DNA from: ZC4RG17 sp036380875
GTDB taxonomy: Bacteria > Actinomycetota > Acidimicrobiia > Spongiisociales > ZC4RG35
Length of the DNA: 64,000 nt
Assembly (NCBI GenBank): GCA_036380875.1
Contig: DASVDX010000001.1
Location: 1 to 64,000 of the forward strand
Direction: 5' to 3'
This document shows, in pieces, positions 24,633 to 33,203 of the stretch (positions are counted from its first letter, which is position 1; each line of letters begins with the position of its first letter). Under the pieces are notes generated by a model that saw only the letters and a list, made by a program, of their open reading frames with translations, was not told the DNA's origin and did not search any database. The translations under genes were made by a program, and so were the position numbers.

Positions 24633-25808
24633 ATGAATGCTCGCCGCCCTCGCGTGCTGGTGGCGGGTGGTTCCATCGGGGGGCTGACGGCCGCCTTGGT
24701 CCTGTCCGACATCGGCTGCGACGTCCTCGTCTTCGAACGCGCGAGCGCCGCTCTCGAAGAGCGAGGTGCGGGCATCGTGGTCCTCCCCATGACCGAGCGC
24801 TATTTCGTGACGCGGGGCATCCCCCGGGTGAGCCTCGAATTGCCGTGGTGGAAGTACGTCGACCGCCGAGGCGATGTCATCAGCGCTGACCTCGACAGGT
24901 ATCGGTTCAGCGGCTGGAACACGCTGTACCGCGGGCTGCTGGAGGCGTTCGATCCCGATCGCTACCACCTCGCCTCCGAGATGGTGTCGTTCGCTCAGAC
25001 CGGCGACGGTGTGGTGCTCGAACTGGCCGACGGGCGCCAGATCGAAGGGGACCTGCTCGTCTGCGCCGACGGCTTCGGCTCGACCGGACGCTCGATCCTC
25101 CTGCCGGAGATTGGGCCCGAATATGCCGGCTACGTCGCTTGGCGGGGTGTGGCTCACGCCTCGGCGTTGCCGGGGTGGGTCGGTGAGGCCCTGTCGGATT
25201 CGATGGTCTATCAGGTGCTCGACGACGGCCATCTCCTCGTCTACGCCATCCCTGGCCCGGAGGGTCCCGCCTCCGGGGAGCGGCTGCTCAACTTCGTGTG
25301 GTATCGCAACTATCCGGAGGGAAGCGCCTTCGGGGACATCATGACCGACGCCGACGGTGAGGTCCGCCCATCGACGGTCCCCCCGGGCATGATCCGCCCC
25401 GAGCACCTGGAAGAGCTCCACGCAACTGCCGACGAAGTCCTGGCACCGTTGCTCCGAGAGGTGGTCCACGGTGCCGAACAGATCCTCATCCAGGCGATCT
25501 TCGACCTGGAGAGCCCGCGCCTGGCGTTCGGGCGGGTCTGTCTGATCGGCGACGCCGCATTCGTCGCCCGTCCGCATCTGGCGGCAGGGCAAGCCAAGGC
25601 ATGCGCCGACGCCTGGGCGCTCGCAGAGGCGGTCGCCTCGCATCCCGACGACGTCGAAGCGGCGCTGAGAGCGTGGGAGCCCGGCCAGCTCGCCCTCGGG
25701 CGACGTGTAGTGGGACGGTCGCGTGAGATGGGACGGATGTCACAAACCGGGCGCATGCGCCCGGGCGACCCGACATGGAAGTTCGGCCTGGCGGAGGTGG
25801 AGGTGTGA
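24633..25808 (+). CDS. FAD-dependent aromatic/heterocycle monooxygenase
   Basis: This 391-aa class A flavoprotein hydroxylase has the dinucleotide fold VLVAGGSIGGLTAALVL near residue 10, an LVCADGFGSTGRS DG-motif around residue 145 and the GD motif VCLIGDAAFVARPHLAAGQ around residue 300. The overall pattern, including the RPHLAAGQAKACADA stretch, resembles 2,6-dihydroxypyridine 3-hydroxylase and related enzymes that use NAD(P)H and O2 to hydroxylate N-heterocycles. A GAGGGGAGC Shine-Dalgarno precedes the ATG. It overlaps the Mo hydroxylase subunit gene by 4 bp. The nicotine-type assignment is an analogy, not proven. Confidence 0.87.
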   Translation: MNARRPRVLVAGGSIGGLTAALVLSDIGCDVLVFERASAALEERGAGIVVLPMTERYFVTRGIPRVSLELPWWKYVDRRGDVISADLDRYRFSGWNTLYRGLLEAFDPDRYHLASEMVSFAQTGDGVVLELADGRQIEGDLLVCADGFGSTGRSILLPEIGPEYAGYVAWRGVAHASALPGWVGEALSDSMVYQVLDDGHLLVYAIPGPEGPASGERLLNFVWYRNYPEGSAFGDIMTDADGEVRPSTVPPGMIRPEHLEELHATADEVLAPLLREVVHGAEQILIQAIFDLESPRLAFGRVCLIGDAAFVARPHLAAGQAKACADAWALAEAVASHPDDVEAALRAWEPGQLALGRRVVGRSREMGRMSQTGRMRPGDPTWKFGLAEVEV

Positions 25809-28054
25809 TCGGACGTTCCGTGCGGAGGGTGGAGGATGGCCGCCTCGTCACCGGGCGGGGCCGGTATCTCGACGACATGCGGCCCGAAGGGACGCTCCAC
25901 GCCATCTTCGTGCGCAGCCCGATCGCCCACGGCTTGGTCGTCGACATCGATGCAGACCGGGCTCGTTCCATGCCCGGAGTCATCGGCGTCTTCACCGCTG
26001 CCGACCTGGGATTCGACCGGCCGATGCCGAACATGCACCCATCCCCGTTGCTCGTCGACTCCCGGCAGGGCTACCCGTTGGCCCACGACGAGGTGTGCTA
26101 CGTCGGGGAGCCCGTCGCCGTCGTCGTCGCCGAAAACCGCTATGCCGCCGCCGACGCCGCCGCCGAGGTCTTCGTCGACGTCGAACCGCTTCCCGCTTGC
26201 GTCGATCACACCCGGGCGCTCGACCCCGACGCCCCGCCTGTCCACAAGGGCTCGGAGTCGAACCTGGTCGCCACCCTCACCGCCGAATACGGCGACGTCG
26301 ACGAGGCGTTCACTGGCGCCGCCCACGTGATCGACGTCCCTTTGAGACAGCACAGGGGAGCGGCGGCGTTCATCGAAGGTCGGGGAGTCCTGGCCGAGCC
26401 CGCCGAGGGCGGCCTCACCTTGTGGTCGTCGACCCAGTCTCCGCACCGCCTCAGAGCACTGGTCTCCGAATACCTGGGTGTCGAAGAGCTGCGGGTCGCC
26501 ACTCCCGACATCGGGGGCGGCTTCGGGCCCAAGGGCTCGGTCTACGCCGAAGAGTACGTGGTACCGGCGCTGGCGTTGCGGCTGGGCCGACCCGTGAAGT
26601 GGGTCGAGGGCCGTCGGGAGCACCTGCTCGCCACGAACCAGCAGCGCGATCAGACGTACCGCCTCCAGGTGGCATGCGATGCCGATGGCCGCCTCCGAGG
26701 GGTGCGGGGACGAGTGATCCACGACAACGGCGCCTACGTCCCGTACGGCCTTCTGCTTCCTGCTACGGGCCTCAACCTGATCCCGGGCCCCTATGAGCTG
26801 CCGGCTCTCGACATCGCCATCGACGTCGTCTACACGAATCTCGTCCCCACCAGTCCCATCCGTGGCGCCGGGCGACCCAACGCCGTCTTCGCGATGGAGC
26901 GTTGCGTCGACGCGGTGGCGCGGCGGCTGGGCCTCGACCCCGTTGGGGTGCGGCGCCGCAACTTCGTGGCCGACCCGGCCAACCACACGCTGCCGCTGCC
27001 GGCCCGAAATGGCGAGCCGATTCGATACGACGCCGGCGACTACGCCGCCCTGCTCGACGCCGCAGTCGAGGCGGCCGACCGGGCCGGCTTCGAGGAGCGT
27101 CGACGCGGATCCGAGGCCCGGGGGAAACGACGCGGATTGGGTATCGCCTCGTATGTGGAGGACACGGGCCTCGGCCCAGCCGAAAGCGCCCGGGTGCGGC
27201 TGGACGAAGACGGCCGGGTGGTCGTCGAGGTTGGCGTTTCCTCGCAGGGACAGGGTCACGCCACGGTCTTCTCACAGTTGGCCGCTACCGAACTCGGTGT
27301 GGCGGTCGAGGACGTGGTCGTCCGGGCGGGCGACACCGCGGTCCACCCCCATGGCGTCTCCACGGTGGCGAGCCGCACCGCGGCCACGGCCGGGCCGGCG
27401 GTGCACCAGGCGGCTGCTGAACTGGCGCGCCGGATCGAGGAACTGGCGGCGGAGATACTCGAGGCGGCGCCAGAAGACCTCCGTCTGGAGCGAGGCAGGG
27501 CCGGAGTCGTCGGCCAGCCGGGGACGGACATCCCCTTTTCCGTTTTGGTCTCGGTGGCGAAGGAACGAGGCGTCGAACTCGACGTGACCTCGGAGCAACC
27601 GTTCGGCCAGGCGGCCTATGCCTACGGCACCCATGTGGCCGAAGTGGAGGTCGATCCCGAAACCGGTCACGTGCAGATCGTCTCCTACACGCTGAGTCAC
27701 GATTGCGGGCCGATGCTCAACCCGATGATCGTCGCGGGTCAGATCGAAGGGGGAGTGGCACACGGCGTGGGAAATGCCCTGTACGAGCGAGTCGCCTTCG
27801 ACGACGAGGGCCAGCCGCTCGTGACGACATTCGTCGACTACCGGATCCCGGCGGCGGCCCAAGTCCCTCCCGTGCGGCACGTCCACAAAGAGACGCCGTC
27901 TTACACCAACCTCCTGGGCGTGCGCGGCGCCGGCGAGGGCGGCACGATCCCGGCGGCGGCGGCGATCGTCGCCGCGGTGGAAGACGCCCTGGGCGTCGTG
28001 GTCGACCGCTATCCGCTGACCCCTGAAGTGGTTCTCGGGTTCGCCCGGGGATGA
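25805..28054 (+). CDS. xanthine dehydrogenase/aldehyde oxidase family molybdenum-binding subunit
   Basis: This 749-aa large subunit of a molybdenum hydroxylase has the typical start IGRSVRRVEDGRLVTGRGRY, the GGGFGPKG motif near the Mo-cofactor region and the catalytic Glu in VRGAGEGG near the C-terminus. Such subunits hydroxylate purines, aldehydes or N-heterocycles with water. They normally work with a [2Fe-2S] and an FAD subunit, yet neither is encoded in the window. The GTG overlaps the FAD monooxygenase stop. Together these two genes suggest successive ring hydroxylations. Partner subunits must come from elsewhere, or the protein differs from the usual heterotrimer. Confidence 0.88.
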   Translation: MIGRSVRRVEDGRLVTGRGRYLDDMRPEGTLHAIFVRSPIAHGLVVDIDADRARSMPGVIGVFTAADLGFDRPMPNMHPSPLLVDSRQGYPLAHDEVCYVGEPVAVVVAENRYAAADAAAEVFVDVEPLPACVDHTRALDPDAPPVHKGSESNLVATLTAEYGDVDEAFTGAAHVIDVPLRQHRGAAAFIEGRGVLAEPAEGGLTLWSSTQSPHRLRALVSEYLGVEELRVATPDIGGGFGPKGSVYAEEYVVPALALRLGRPVKWVEGRREHLLATNQQRDQTYRLQVACDADGRLRGVRGRVIHDNGAYVPYGLLLPATGLNLIPGPYELPALDIAIDVVYTNLVPTSPIRGAGRPNAVFAMERCVDAVARRLGLDPVGVRRRNFVADPANHTLPLPARNGEPIRYDAGDYAALLDAAVEAADRAGFEERRRGSEARGKRRGLGIASYVEDTGLGPAESARVRLDEDGRVVVEVGVSSQGQGHATVFSQLAATELGVAVEDVVVRAGDTAVHPHGVSTVASRTAATAGPAVHQAAAELARRIEELAAEILEAAPEDLRLERGRAGVVGQPGTDIPFSVLVSVAKERGVELDVTSEQPFGQAAYAYGTHVAEVEVDPETGHVQIVSYTLSHDCGPMLNPMIVAGQIEGGVAHGVGNALYERVAFDDEGQPLVTTFVDYRIPAAAQVPPVRHVHKETPSYTNLLGVRGAGEGGTIPAAAAIVAAVEDALGVVVDRYPLTPEVVLGFARG

Positions 28055-28060
28055 ACCGAC

Positions 28061-28747
28061 TCAGTCGAGCAGCGCCACCGCCCGGGTGGGCCCGCCATGG
28101 CCACCGACCAGTTTCAGGGGGAAGCCGATGAACGTGAATCGCTTCCCCACGACTTCGGTGAGCACCAGGTTCTCGTAGTGGGTGATGTGCTCCCGCCGGC
28201 ACATCATGTGGATCGGATAGATCCTCGAGGCCGGGTTGTCGGGAGTAGGGGAGTCGACGCCGAACGTCTTGACGCCTTTCTCCACGATCCACTCCGCCGC
28301 CGACGCTCCCAGCCCCGGGAAGTCCGTCAAGTAGGCGGGTGTCCCGTGGTGGCGGTCGTAGGTAGCCGTGTAGAAGAAGCACATGTCGCCCGGATCGAGT
28401 TCGAGGCCGGAGGCGGCGAGAGCGGCGTCCAGGTCCTCGGCTTCGATGTCCGTCCGAGGGGCATGGTCGGACACGTCGAGGCATATGGCCGGCCCGTAGA
28501 ACAGGTCGAGGCTCATCTGGTCGATCGTCTGGGCCGAGGGGTCGGGGTCGAGATGGGAGAACGAGTCGACGTGGGTCGGACCGTTGTCGTTGACCATCAC
28601 GCCCAGCGTCTGGAAGGAGAATCCGCTGTCGAAGCGCGGCGCTGTCTCCTCATGGGTGGCGTGTTGGAACGTCACCGTTTTCAGGTGACCGGGATACACC
28701 TGCATCCCCTCGTAGATGGGTTGGGACAGGTCGATCAACGTGGGCAC
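28061..28747 (-). CDS. cyclase family protein (kynurenine formamidase-like)
   Basis: The 228-aa protein has the family opening TLIDLSQPIYEGMQVYPGH and the metal motif GPTHVDSFSHLDP, where His-Asp-His residues bind zinc or manganese in kynurenine formamidase and isatin hydrolase. Later it shows FPGLGASAAEWIVEKGVKTFGVDSPTPD, as in cyclases that open cyclic amides. A hydrolase for an amide or cyclic imide intermediate is likely. The GTG at 28747 follows AGAGGAGGATGC and lies 11 bp after the SDR stop, so the two are cotranscribed. It is convergent with the Mo hydroxylase gene. Confidence 0.86.
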   Translation of the reverse strand: MPTLIDLSQPIYEGMQVYPGHLKTVTFQHATHEETAPRFDSGFSFQTLGVMVNDNGPTHVDSFSHLDPDPSAQTIDQMSLDLFYGPAICLDVSDHAPRTDIEAEDLDAALAASGLELDPGDMCFFYTATYDRHHGTPAYLTDFPGLGASAAEWIVEKGVKTFGVDSPTPDNPASRIYPIHMMCRREHITHYENLVLTEVVGKRFTFIGFPLKLVGGHGGPTRAVALLD

Positions 28748-28758
28748 GCATCCTCCTC

Positions 28759-29529
28759 TCAATACATGACGACGCCGGCGTTGACGTTGAGGTCTACTCC
28801 GGTGACGGCCGACGCCTCGGGAGAGGCGAGATACACCGCGGCTGCGGCTATGTCGTCGGGCCGGGTGAACCGCCCCAGCGGCGACAGGCCAGTCATCTCG
28901 GCGCGGATCTCGGACTCCGACACCCCGCGTGCCTCGGCTTGGCGGGCGATCACCCACTCGATGCGCGGGCCTTCTGTGAAGCCCGGGGAGATCGAGTTCA
29001 CCCGGATGCCGTAGGGGCCGACCTCGTGGGCCAGTGTGCGGGTGAGTCCGATCAGGGCGGCCTTGGCGGCGGCGTAGGGTGACCGCCCGGGAGCGGGGCG
29101 CTTGCCGCTGATCGAACCGATGTTGATGATCGATCCCGAGCGGGCCTCGATCATGGCGGGAATCACCGCCCGGCAGACGAGGAACACGCCGTGGACGTTC
29201 ACCGCGAAGGTCTCGTCCCACTCCGACGGTTCGATCTCCCACAAGGGAGCCGAGGGCCCCGTGACACCACTGTTGTTGACGACCACGTCGACTCGCCCGT
29301 AGCGGTCGAGCGCCGCCTTCGCCAGGTCCTCGACACTGGCGCGCTCGGTCACGTCGGTCGGCACCACGACGGCGCGTCCGCCGTCCGACTCGATCAGTGC
29401 CTTGGTCTCCTCGAGGAGTTCGGCGCGCCGGGCGGCGAGGACCACGTCGTCGCCCTGGGCGGCGAAAGCCCGGGCGATCACCCGGCCGATGCCTCCTCCC
29501 GCACCGGTCACCACCGTCACCCGACTCAT
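28759..29529 (-). CDS. short-chain dehydrogenase/reductase
   Basis: This 256-aa classical SDR has the cofactor motif VVTGAGGGIGRVIA, NNSG after strand 4, the active-site Ser in INIGSISGKR and the YAAAK Tyr/Lys pair, and ends in VTGVDLNVNAGVVMY. It oxidises or reduces an alcohol/ketone with NAD(P); the substrate is unknown. The ATG at 29529 was chosen at the conserved MSRVTVVTGAG start. The gene leads a two-gene operon with the cyclase and is divergent from the GlcG-like gene, with an ATGCA-TTT-TGCAT repeat in the shared promoter. Confidence 0.9.
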   Translation of the reverse strand: MSRVTVVTGAGGGIGRVIARAFAAQGDDVVLAARRAELLEETKALIESDGGRAVVVPTDVTERASVEDLAKAALDRYGRVDVVVNNSGVTGPSAPLWEIEPSEWDETFAVNVHGVFLVCRAVIPAMIEARSGSIINIGSISGKRPAPGRSPYAAAKAALIGLTRTLAHEVGPYGIRVNSISPGFTEGPRIEWVIARQAEARGVSESEIRAEMTGLSPLGRFTRPDDIAAAAVYLASPEASAVTGVDLNVNAGVVMY

Positions 29530-29560
29530 GGCCTGGACTGTAACGTCTGCGATACCGGCG

Positions 29561-29573
29561 ATGCATTTTGCAT
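29561..29573. promoter_or_regulatory. ATGCA-TTT-TGCAT inverted repeat in divergent promoter
   Basis: A perfect 5-bp inverted repeat with a 3-nt spacer sits 32 bp from the SDR start and 34 bp from the GlcG-like start. A further TTTGCATC follows at 29582. It may be an operator for both genes. Confidence 0.4.
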
Positions 29574-29606
29574 GATCTACCTTTGCATCGGCCAGAGAGG
29601 AGGACC

Positions 29607-30047
29607 ATGTCGCTGTTGTTGGAGGAGGCACTTCAGATCGCCCAGGAGGTGATCGCCTGGTCGCACGCCAATCAGACCGGTGCCCTGACGGTGGCGGTGC
29701 TGGATTCAGGAGGGCACCCGCGGGCCGTCCTGCGCGACGACGCATCCGAGTTCTTGCGGGTCGACATCGCCATCGGCAAGGCGTGGGGGGCTCTCGGCAT
29801 GGGTGTGCCGAGTCGACTCCTCGCCGAGAAGGCGCCGCATTTCCTCGCCGCCATCGCTGTCACCTCGGGTGGGCGCGTTGTCCCTGTGCCCGGTGGCGTT
29901 CTGGTGCGTCGCGAGGGTCAGATCGTCGGCGCGGTGGGGGTGTCGGGGGACACCTCCGAGGTCGACGAGGAGGCCGCGGTCCACGCCATCGAAGCAGCAG
30001 GGCTTCAGCCTGACTACGGCCAGAACCCGGAGTGGCGCCGCCCCTGA
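29607..30047 (+). CDS. GlcG/HbpS (DUF336) family protein
   Basis: This 146-aa protein of the GlcG/HbpS fold shows LTVAVLDSGGHPRAVLRDD, IAIGKAWGALGMG and the GGVLVRREGQIVGAVGVSGDTSEVDE signature. Members occur in catabolic clusters as cofactor- or haem-binding accessory proteins; one group degrades corrinoids or binds FMN. No enzyme role is set. It has a strong AGAGAGGAGGACC Shine-Dalgarno at the ATG at 29607 and is the single rightward gene between the SDR and allantoinase-like genes. Its stop lies in a hairpin shared with the convergent amidohydrolase. Confidence 0.84.
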   Translation: MSLLLEEALQIAQEVIAWSHANQTGALTVAVLDSGGHPRAVLRDDASEFLRVDIAIGKAWGALGMGVPSRLLAEKAPHFLAAIAVTSGGRVVPVPGGVLVRREGQIVGAVGVSGDTSEVDEEAAVHAIEAAGLQPDYGQNPEWRRP

Positions 30048-30056
30048 GCAGGGGCG
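30039..30056. terminator. bidirectional terminator-like hairpin
   Basis: CGCCCCT and AGGGGCG form a 7-bp stem with a 4-nt loop between the convergent GlcG-like and allantoinase-like genes; the GlcG-like TGA lies inside it. Confidence 0.5.
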
Positions 30057-31400
30057 TCAGCGCTTCGCCCCGAGTCCGGGAATGAATCGGCCCTGCCGCT
30101 CATCGAGCGGCTTGCCGCCCTCTGCGATCAATCGGCCTCGCAGGTACGTCGCCTCGATGCGACCTCGGAAGGTCCGGCCCGAATACGGCGACCACCCCGC
30201 CTTGGAGATGATCTCGCTGTCTTCGACGACCCATCGGCCGGCGGGGTCGACGAGCACGAAGTCGGCGTCCGCCCCCGGATCGAGCGAGCCCTTGCGTGGC
30301 GCCAGGCCATAACGTGCGGCGGGCGCGGCCGAGGTGAGGCGCACCATCTCGGGCAGCGGGAGCTTTCCCGACAGCGCGGCGTCGATCAGGAACGGGAAGG
30401 TGGTGTCGAGACCCGGCAACCCGAAGGGCGCCGACCAGATGTCACCGGCGCGCTTCTGCTCCGCCGTCGACGGGGCGTGGTCGGTCGAAAAGTGGTGGAA
30501 GGCGCCCTGGCGAACGGCCTCCCACATCGCCTCCCGCTCGTCTTCGCCCCGGATCCGCGCCGGAGGCGTGAACTTGCGGAACGGGCCGTGCTCTTCCACC
30601 TCGCGTTCGTCGAGGGCGAAGTACTGGGGGCAGGCCTCGGCGGCGATGTCCGCCCCTCTTTGTCGCATGTAACCCACCAACTCCGCCACCGCAGGCGTGG
30701 AGATGTGGGCCAATGTCACCGTGGCGCCAGTGGCGGCGGCGAGAACACCGGCGCCGGCCACCGCAACCTCCTCGGCTTCCCGGGACCTCCACTCGACCAG
30801 CACACCCGGATCGAAGCGGCCCTGGTCGCGCAGGGTGCGTTCGGCCACCTCGGTGAGCGACTCGTCCTCGCAGTGGACCAACGCCCGTCCGCCGATGGCG
30901 GCCAGGCTTTCGAAGGCGGCGTGGAGCCGGGCCGGATCGAGTCCCGGTACGCCGTGGGTGGTGCAGGTGAACAACTTGAAGAACGCCACGCCCGCTTCCC
31001 AGGTGCTCGACATCGTGGGAATGTCCTCGGGCCACAGATGGGCGGCGAGGGCGTAATCGACGTTGGCGCGGTCGGCCAGATAGCTGATCTTCTCGGCCAG
31101 GTCGTCGGCCGATCGCACGGGGTGGGCGTGGGTGTGCTCCACGATCGTCGTCGCCCCGCGGGCCGCGGCCGCCCGCGTGCCCGTGGGAAAATCCTCCCGC
31201 TCGGTGGGGCCCGGATCCATCAGATGCACATGGGTGTCCACCATCCCCGGGAGGATCAACAGCCCGCTGGCGTCGATTTCTCGGCGGCCTTCGACCGTGT
31301 CGGCCACCTCCACGACACGGCCCTCCGCGATCCCCAGATCGGCCCGCCTCTGGCCGGCAGGAGTGACGATCGTTCCGCCTCTGATCGCCAGCTCGGTCAT
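30057..31400 (-). CDS. allantoinase/dihydropyrimidinase-like amidohydrolase
   Basis: This 447-aa binuclear-metal amidohydrolase of the cyclic-amidohydrolase group opens hydantoin-, dihydropyrimidine- or allantoin-like rings. It has MVDTHVHLMDPGPTEREDFPTGT with the first metal His pair, the carboxylated Lys in FFKLFTCTTHG, His in LVHCEDES and LAHIST, and Asp in HHFSTDHAPS. The TEREDFPTGT stretch is typical of allantoinase, though orthologues cannot be separated here. It is divergent from the hydroxyacid dehydrogenase gene across a GCAATCGATTGC palindrome. In this cluster it could open a hydroxylated heterocycle. Confidence 0.87.
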   Translation of the reverse strand: MTELAIRGGTIVTPAGQRRADLGIAEGRVVEVADTVEGRREIDASGLLILPGMVDTHVHLMDPGPTEREDFPTGTRAAAARGATTIVEHTHAHPVRSADDLAEKISYLADRANVDYALAAHLWPEDIPTMSSTWEAGVAFFKLFTCTTHGVPGLDPARLHAAFESLAAIGGRALVHCEDESLTEVAERTLRDQGRFDPGVLVEWRSREAEEVAVAGAGVLAAATGATVTLAHISTPAVAELVGYMRQRGADIAAEACPQYFALDEREVEEHGPFRKFTPPARIRGEDEREAMWEAVRQGAFHHFSTDHAPSTAEQKRAGDIWSAPFGLPGLDTTFPFLIDAALSGKLPLPEMVRLTSAAPAARYGLAPRKGSLDPGADADFVLVDPAGRWVVEDSEIISKAGWSPYSGRTFRGRIEATYLRGRLIAEGGKPLDERQGRFIPGLGAKR

Positions 31401-31434
31401 GGCCCCGGATGATACGGTCGGCACCTGTTGTCCC

Positions 31435-31446
31435 GCAATCGATTGC
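31435..31446. promoter_or_regulatory. LacI-type operator candidate (GCAATCGATTGC)
   Basis: A perfect 12-bp palindrome with central CG lies between the divergent allantoinase-like and hydroxyacid dehydrogenase genes. It is a variant of the ACAA-N-CG-N-TTGT pattern. Confidence 0.65.
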
Positions 31447-31464
31447 TGGGTACACTCGCCGCCG

Positions 31465-32445
31465 GTGGATGGCAGGCGACCCAAAGTGGCGATCCTCGGT
31501 ACCCGGTTCGCGGATTTCGAACTGGAGCGAGCCATCTTGGGAGACGTCGACCTGCTATCCGGCCCCGGCCGCAGCCCCCAGGAGTTGCTCGAAGTGGCTC
31601 AGGGTGCCGACGTGATCCTCGCCGGTGCCGCCCCTCGGTTCGACGCCGACACCCTCCGACGACTGGGGTCCCGGGCGATCGTGCGCCTCGGTGTGGGGGT
31701 CGACTCGGTCGACCTCGAGGCCGCCCGGCGCCTGGGGATGTGGGTGGCCTATGTCCCGGACTACGGCACCGAAGCTGTGGCGTTCCACACGCTGACTCTG
31801 ATCCTCTCCGCCTTGCGTCGCCTGCCCGAAGCCGACCGCCGGATCCGCGCCGGCGAATGGGGGTTCGCCGAACTCCGCCCCCTCCACCTGCCTTCGGCAT
31901 TGACCGTCGGCATCATCGGTTTCGGTCGAATCGGCCGGAGGGTCGCAGAGCTCCTCGCCGGAGTCGGGTTCGAGGACTTCGTCGTGGCCGACCCGCTCCT
32001 TCACGATCAGGGCGCGGTTTCCGCGGGTGTGCGTTTGGCATCGACGAGCGAGGTGTTGGCGGAAGCCGACGTCGTGACGCTCCACGCACCCCCTCCGGGC
32101 GACCAACCATTGATCGGGGCGGCAGAGCTCGGTTCGATGAAGGAAGGCTCCGTCCTCGTCAACACCGCTCGCGGGAGCCTCATCGACACACCGGCTCTGA
32201 TCGATGCCTTGCGGGGCGGGCGCCCCTCACTGGCCGCAATCGACGTCTACGACCCCGAACCACCCGACATCGCGGTCTTCGAGCCCGTCGCCGACCGACT
32301 GATCCTCACCCCGCACATGGCCTGGTACACGGAGGAGAGCGAAACCGAGCTCAGGCGGCAGGGCGCAACCGAGGCGCGCCGGATCCTCGACGGCCAAGCG
32401 CCATTGCACCCAGTTGTCGTCCCCGAGGAGGCCGCACTCCGATGA
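31465..32445 (+). CDS. D-2-hydroxyacid dehydrogenase
   Basis: This 326-aa NAD-dependent dehydrogenase has the Rossmann motif GIIGFGRIGRRVA and the catalytic Arg in VNTARGSLID, Glu in YDPEPPD and His in LTPHMAWYTEES. It is similar to the CtBP-type protein at 14665-15606. The GTG at 31465 is an estimate: the frame is open far upstream but similarity begins near PKVAILGT; a GTG at 31486 is an alternative. It is the first gene of a rightward operon of six genes with short overlaps, controlled from the promoter holding the LacI-type palindrome. Confidence 0.85.
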   Translation: MDGRRPKVAILGTRFADFELERAILGDVDLLSGPGRSPQELLEVAQGADVILAGAAPRFDADTLRRLGSRAIVRLGVGVDSVDLEAARRLGMWVAYVPDYGTEAVAFHTLTLILSALRRLPEADRRIRAGEWGFAELRPLHLPSALTVGIIGFGRIGRRVAELLAGVGFEDFVVADPLLHDQGAVSAGVRLASTSEVLAEADVVTLHAPPPGDQPLIGAAELGSMKEGSVLVNTARGSLIDTPALIDALRGGRPSLAAIDVYDPEPPDIAVFEPVADRLILTPHMAWYTEESETELRRQGATEARRILDGQAPLHPVVVPEEAALR

Positions 32446-33203
32446 CGAGTCGCTCCATCTACGACCTGACGTCACCCGATGTCGCCGAGCTCCTCGGCCG
32501 GTCGGGCATCGTCGTGATGCCGTTCGGCAGTGTCGAGCAGCACGGGCCCCATCTCCCATGCGGAACCGACACCATGGCCGCCGACCTCGTCGCTTCTGAG
32601 GTGGCCGAACGCCTCGACGCTCTCCTGGTGCCCGCCGGTCAATACGGTGTGACTCCGATCCACGCCGGCCACCCTGGCACCATCTCCCTCCGGAGGGATG
32701 TCTTCGAGGCGTACATCACCAACCTGTGTGAAGAGTTGGTGGGTCTGGGAGCGAAGACGTTCGTCTTCGTCAACTGGCACGAAGGCAACAACGCCTCTCT
32801 CGACGCCGTGGCGACCGACATCCAGGATCGTCACGGCGCCCTCGTCGTCACTGCCCACGCCTGCTATGTCGCCCAACGCGTCTATGCGCCCGAAGGAGGG
32901 GAATTGACCCACGGCGGAGGAATCGAGACTCTGGCCGTCCTCGCCTACGACCCCTCCCTCCCTCGCCTGGATCGGGTTGCCGAACCGACCCGCCCCGACG
33001 GCGCCGCCGAACTCGACGAGATGCGCCGTTCGAACGAGATCTACGGCTACATCACGGATGTCACCGAGATCGCCGACGACGGGTGGTACGGCAATCCCGG
33101 CTGGGCGACCGAAGAAAGGGCAGCCGCCTTCGCCGTCACGGTCGCCGACGAGGTCGCCGCCCGGGTGGACTCGATACTGAAGCTCAGACGGGGCGCCCGG
33201 TGA
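32442..33203 (+). CDS. creatininase family protein (creatinine amidohydrolase-like)
   Basis: This 253-aa metal-dependent amidohydrolase of the creatininase/FAPy deformylase family shows MPFGSVEQHGPHLPCGTD, with the metal residues Glu, His and Asp, then HAGHPGTISLR, the VNWHEGNNASL motif and HGGGIETLAVLAYDPS with another metal Glu. Members open cyclic amides such as creatinine or lactams of mycofactocin and riboflavin pathways. The ATG overlaps the preceding stop (ATGA), and the stop overlaps the next GTG. In this operon it may hydrolyse an amide product of ring opening. Confidence 0.88.
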   Translation: MTSRSIYDLTSPDVAELLGRSGIVVMPFGSVEQHGPHLPCGTDTMAADLVASEVAERLDALLVPAGQYGVTPIHAGHPGTISLRRDVFEAYITNLCEELVGLGAKTFVFVNWHEGNNASLDAVATDIQDRHGALVVTAHACYVAQRVYAPEGGELTHGGGIETLAVLAYDPSLPRLDRVAEPTRPDGAAELDEMRRSNEIYGYITDVTEIADDGWYGNPGWATEERAAAFAVTVADEVAARVDSILKLRRGAR

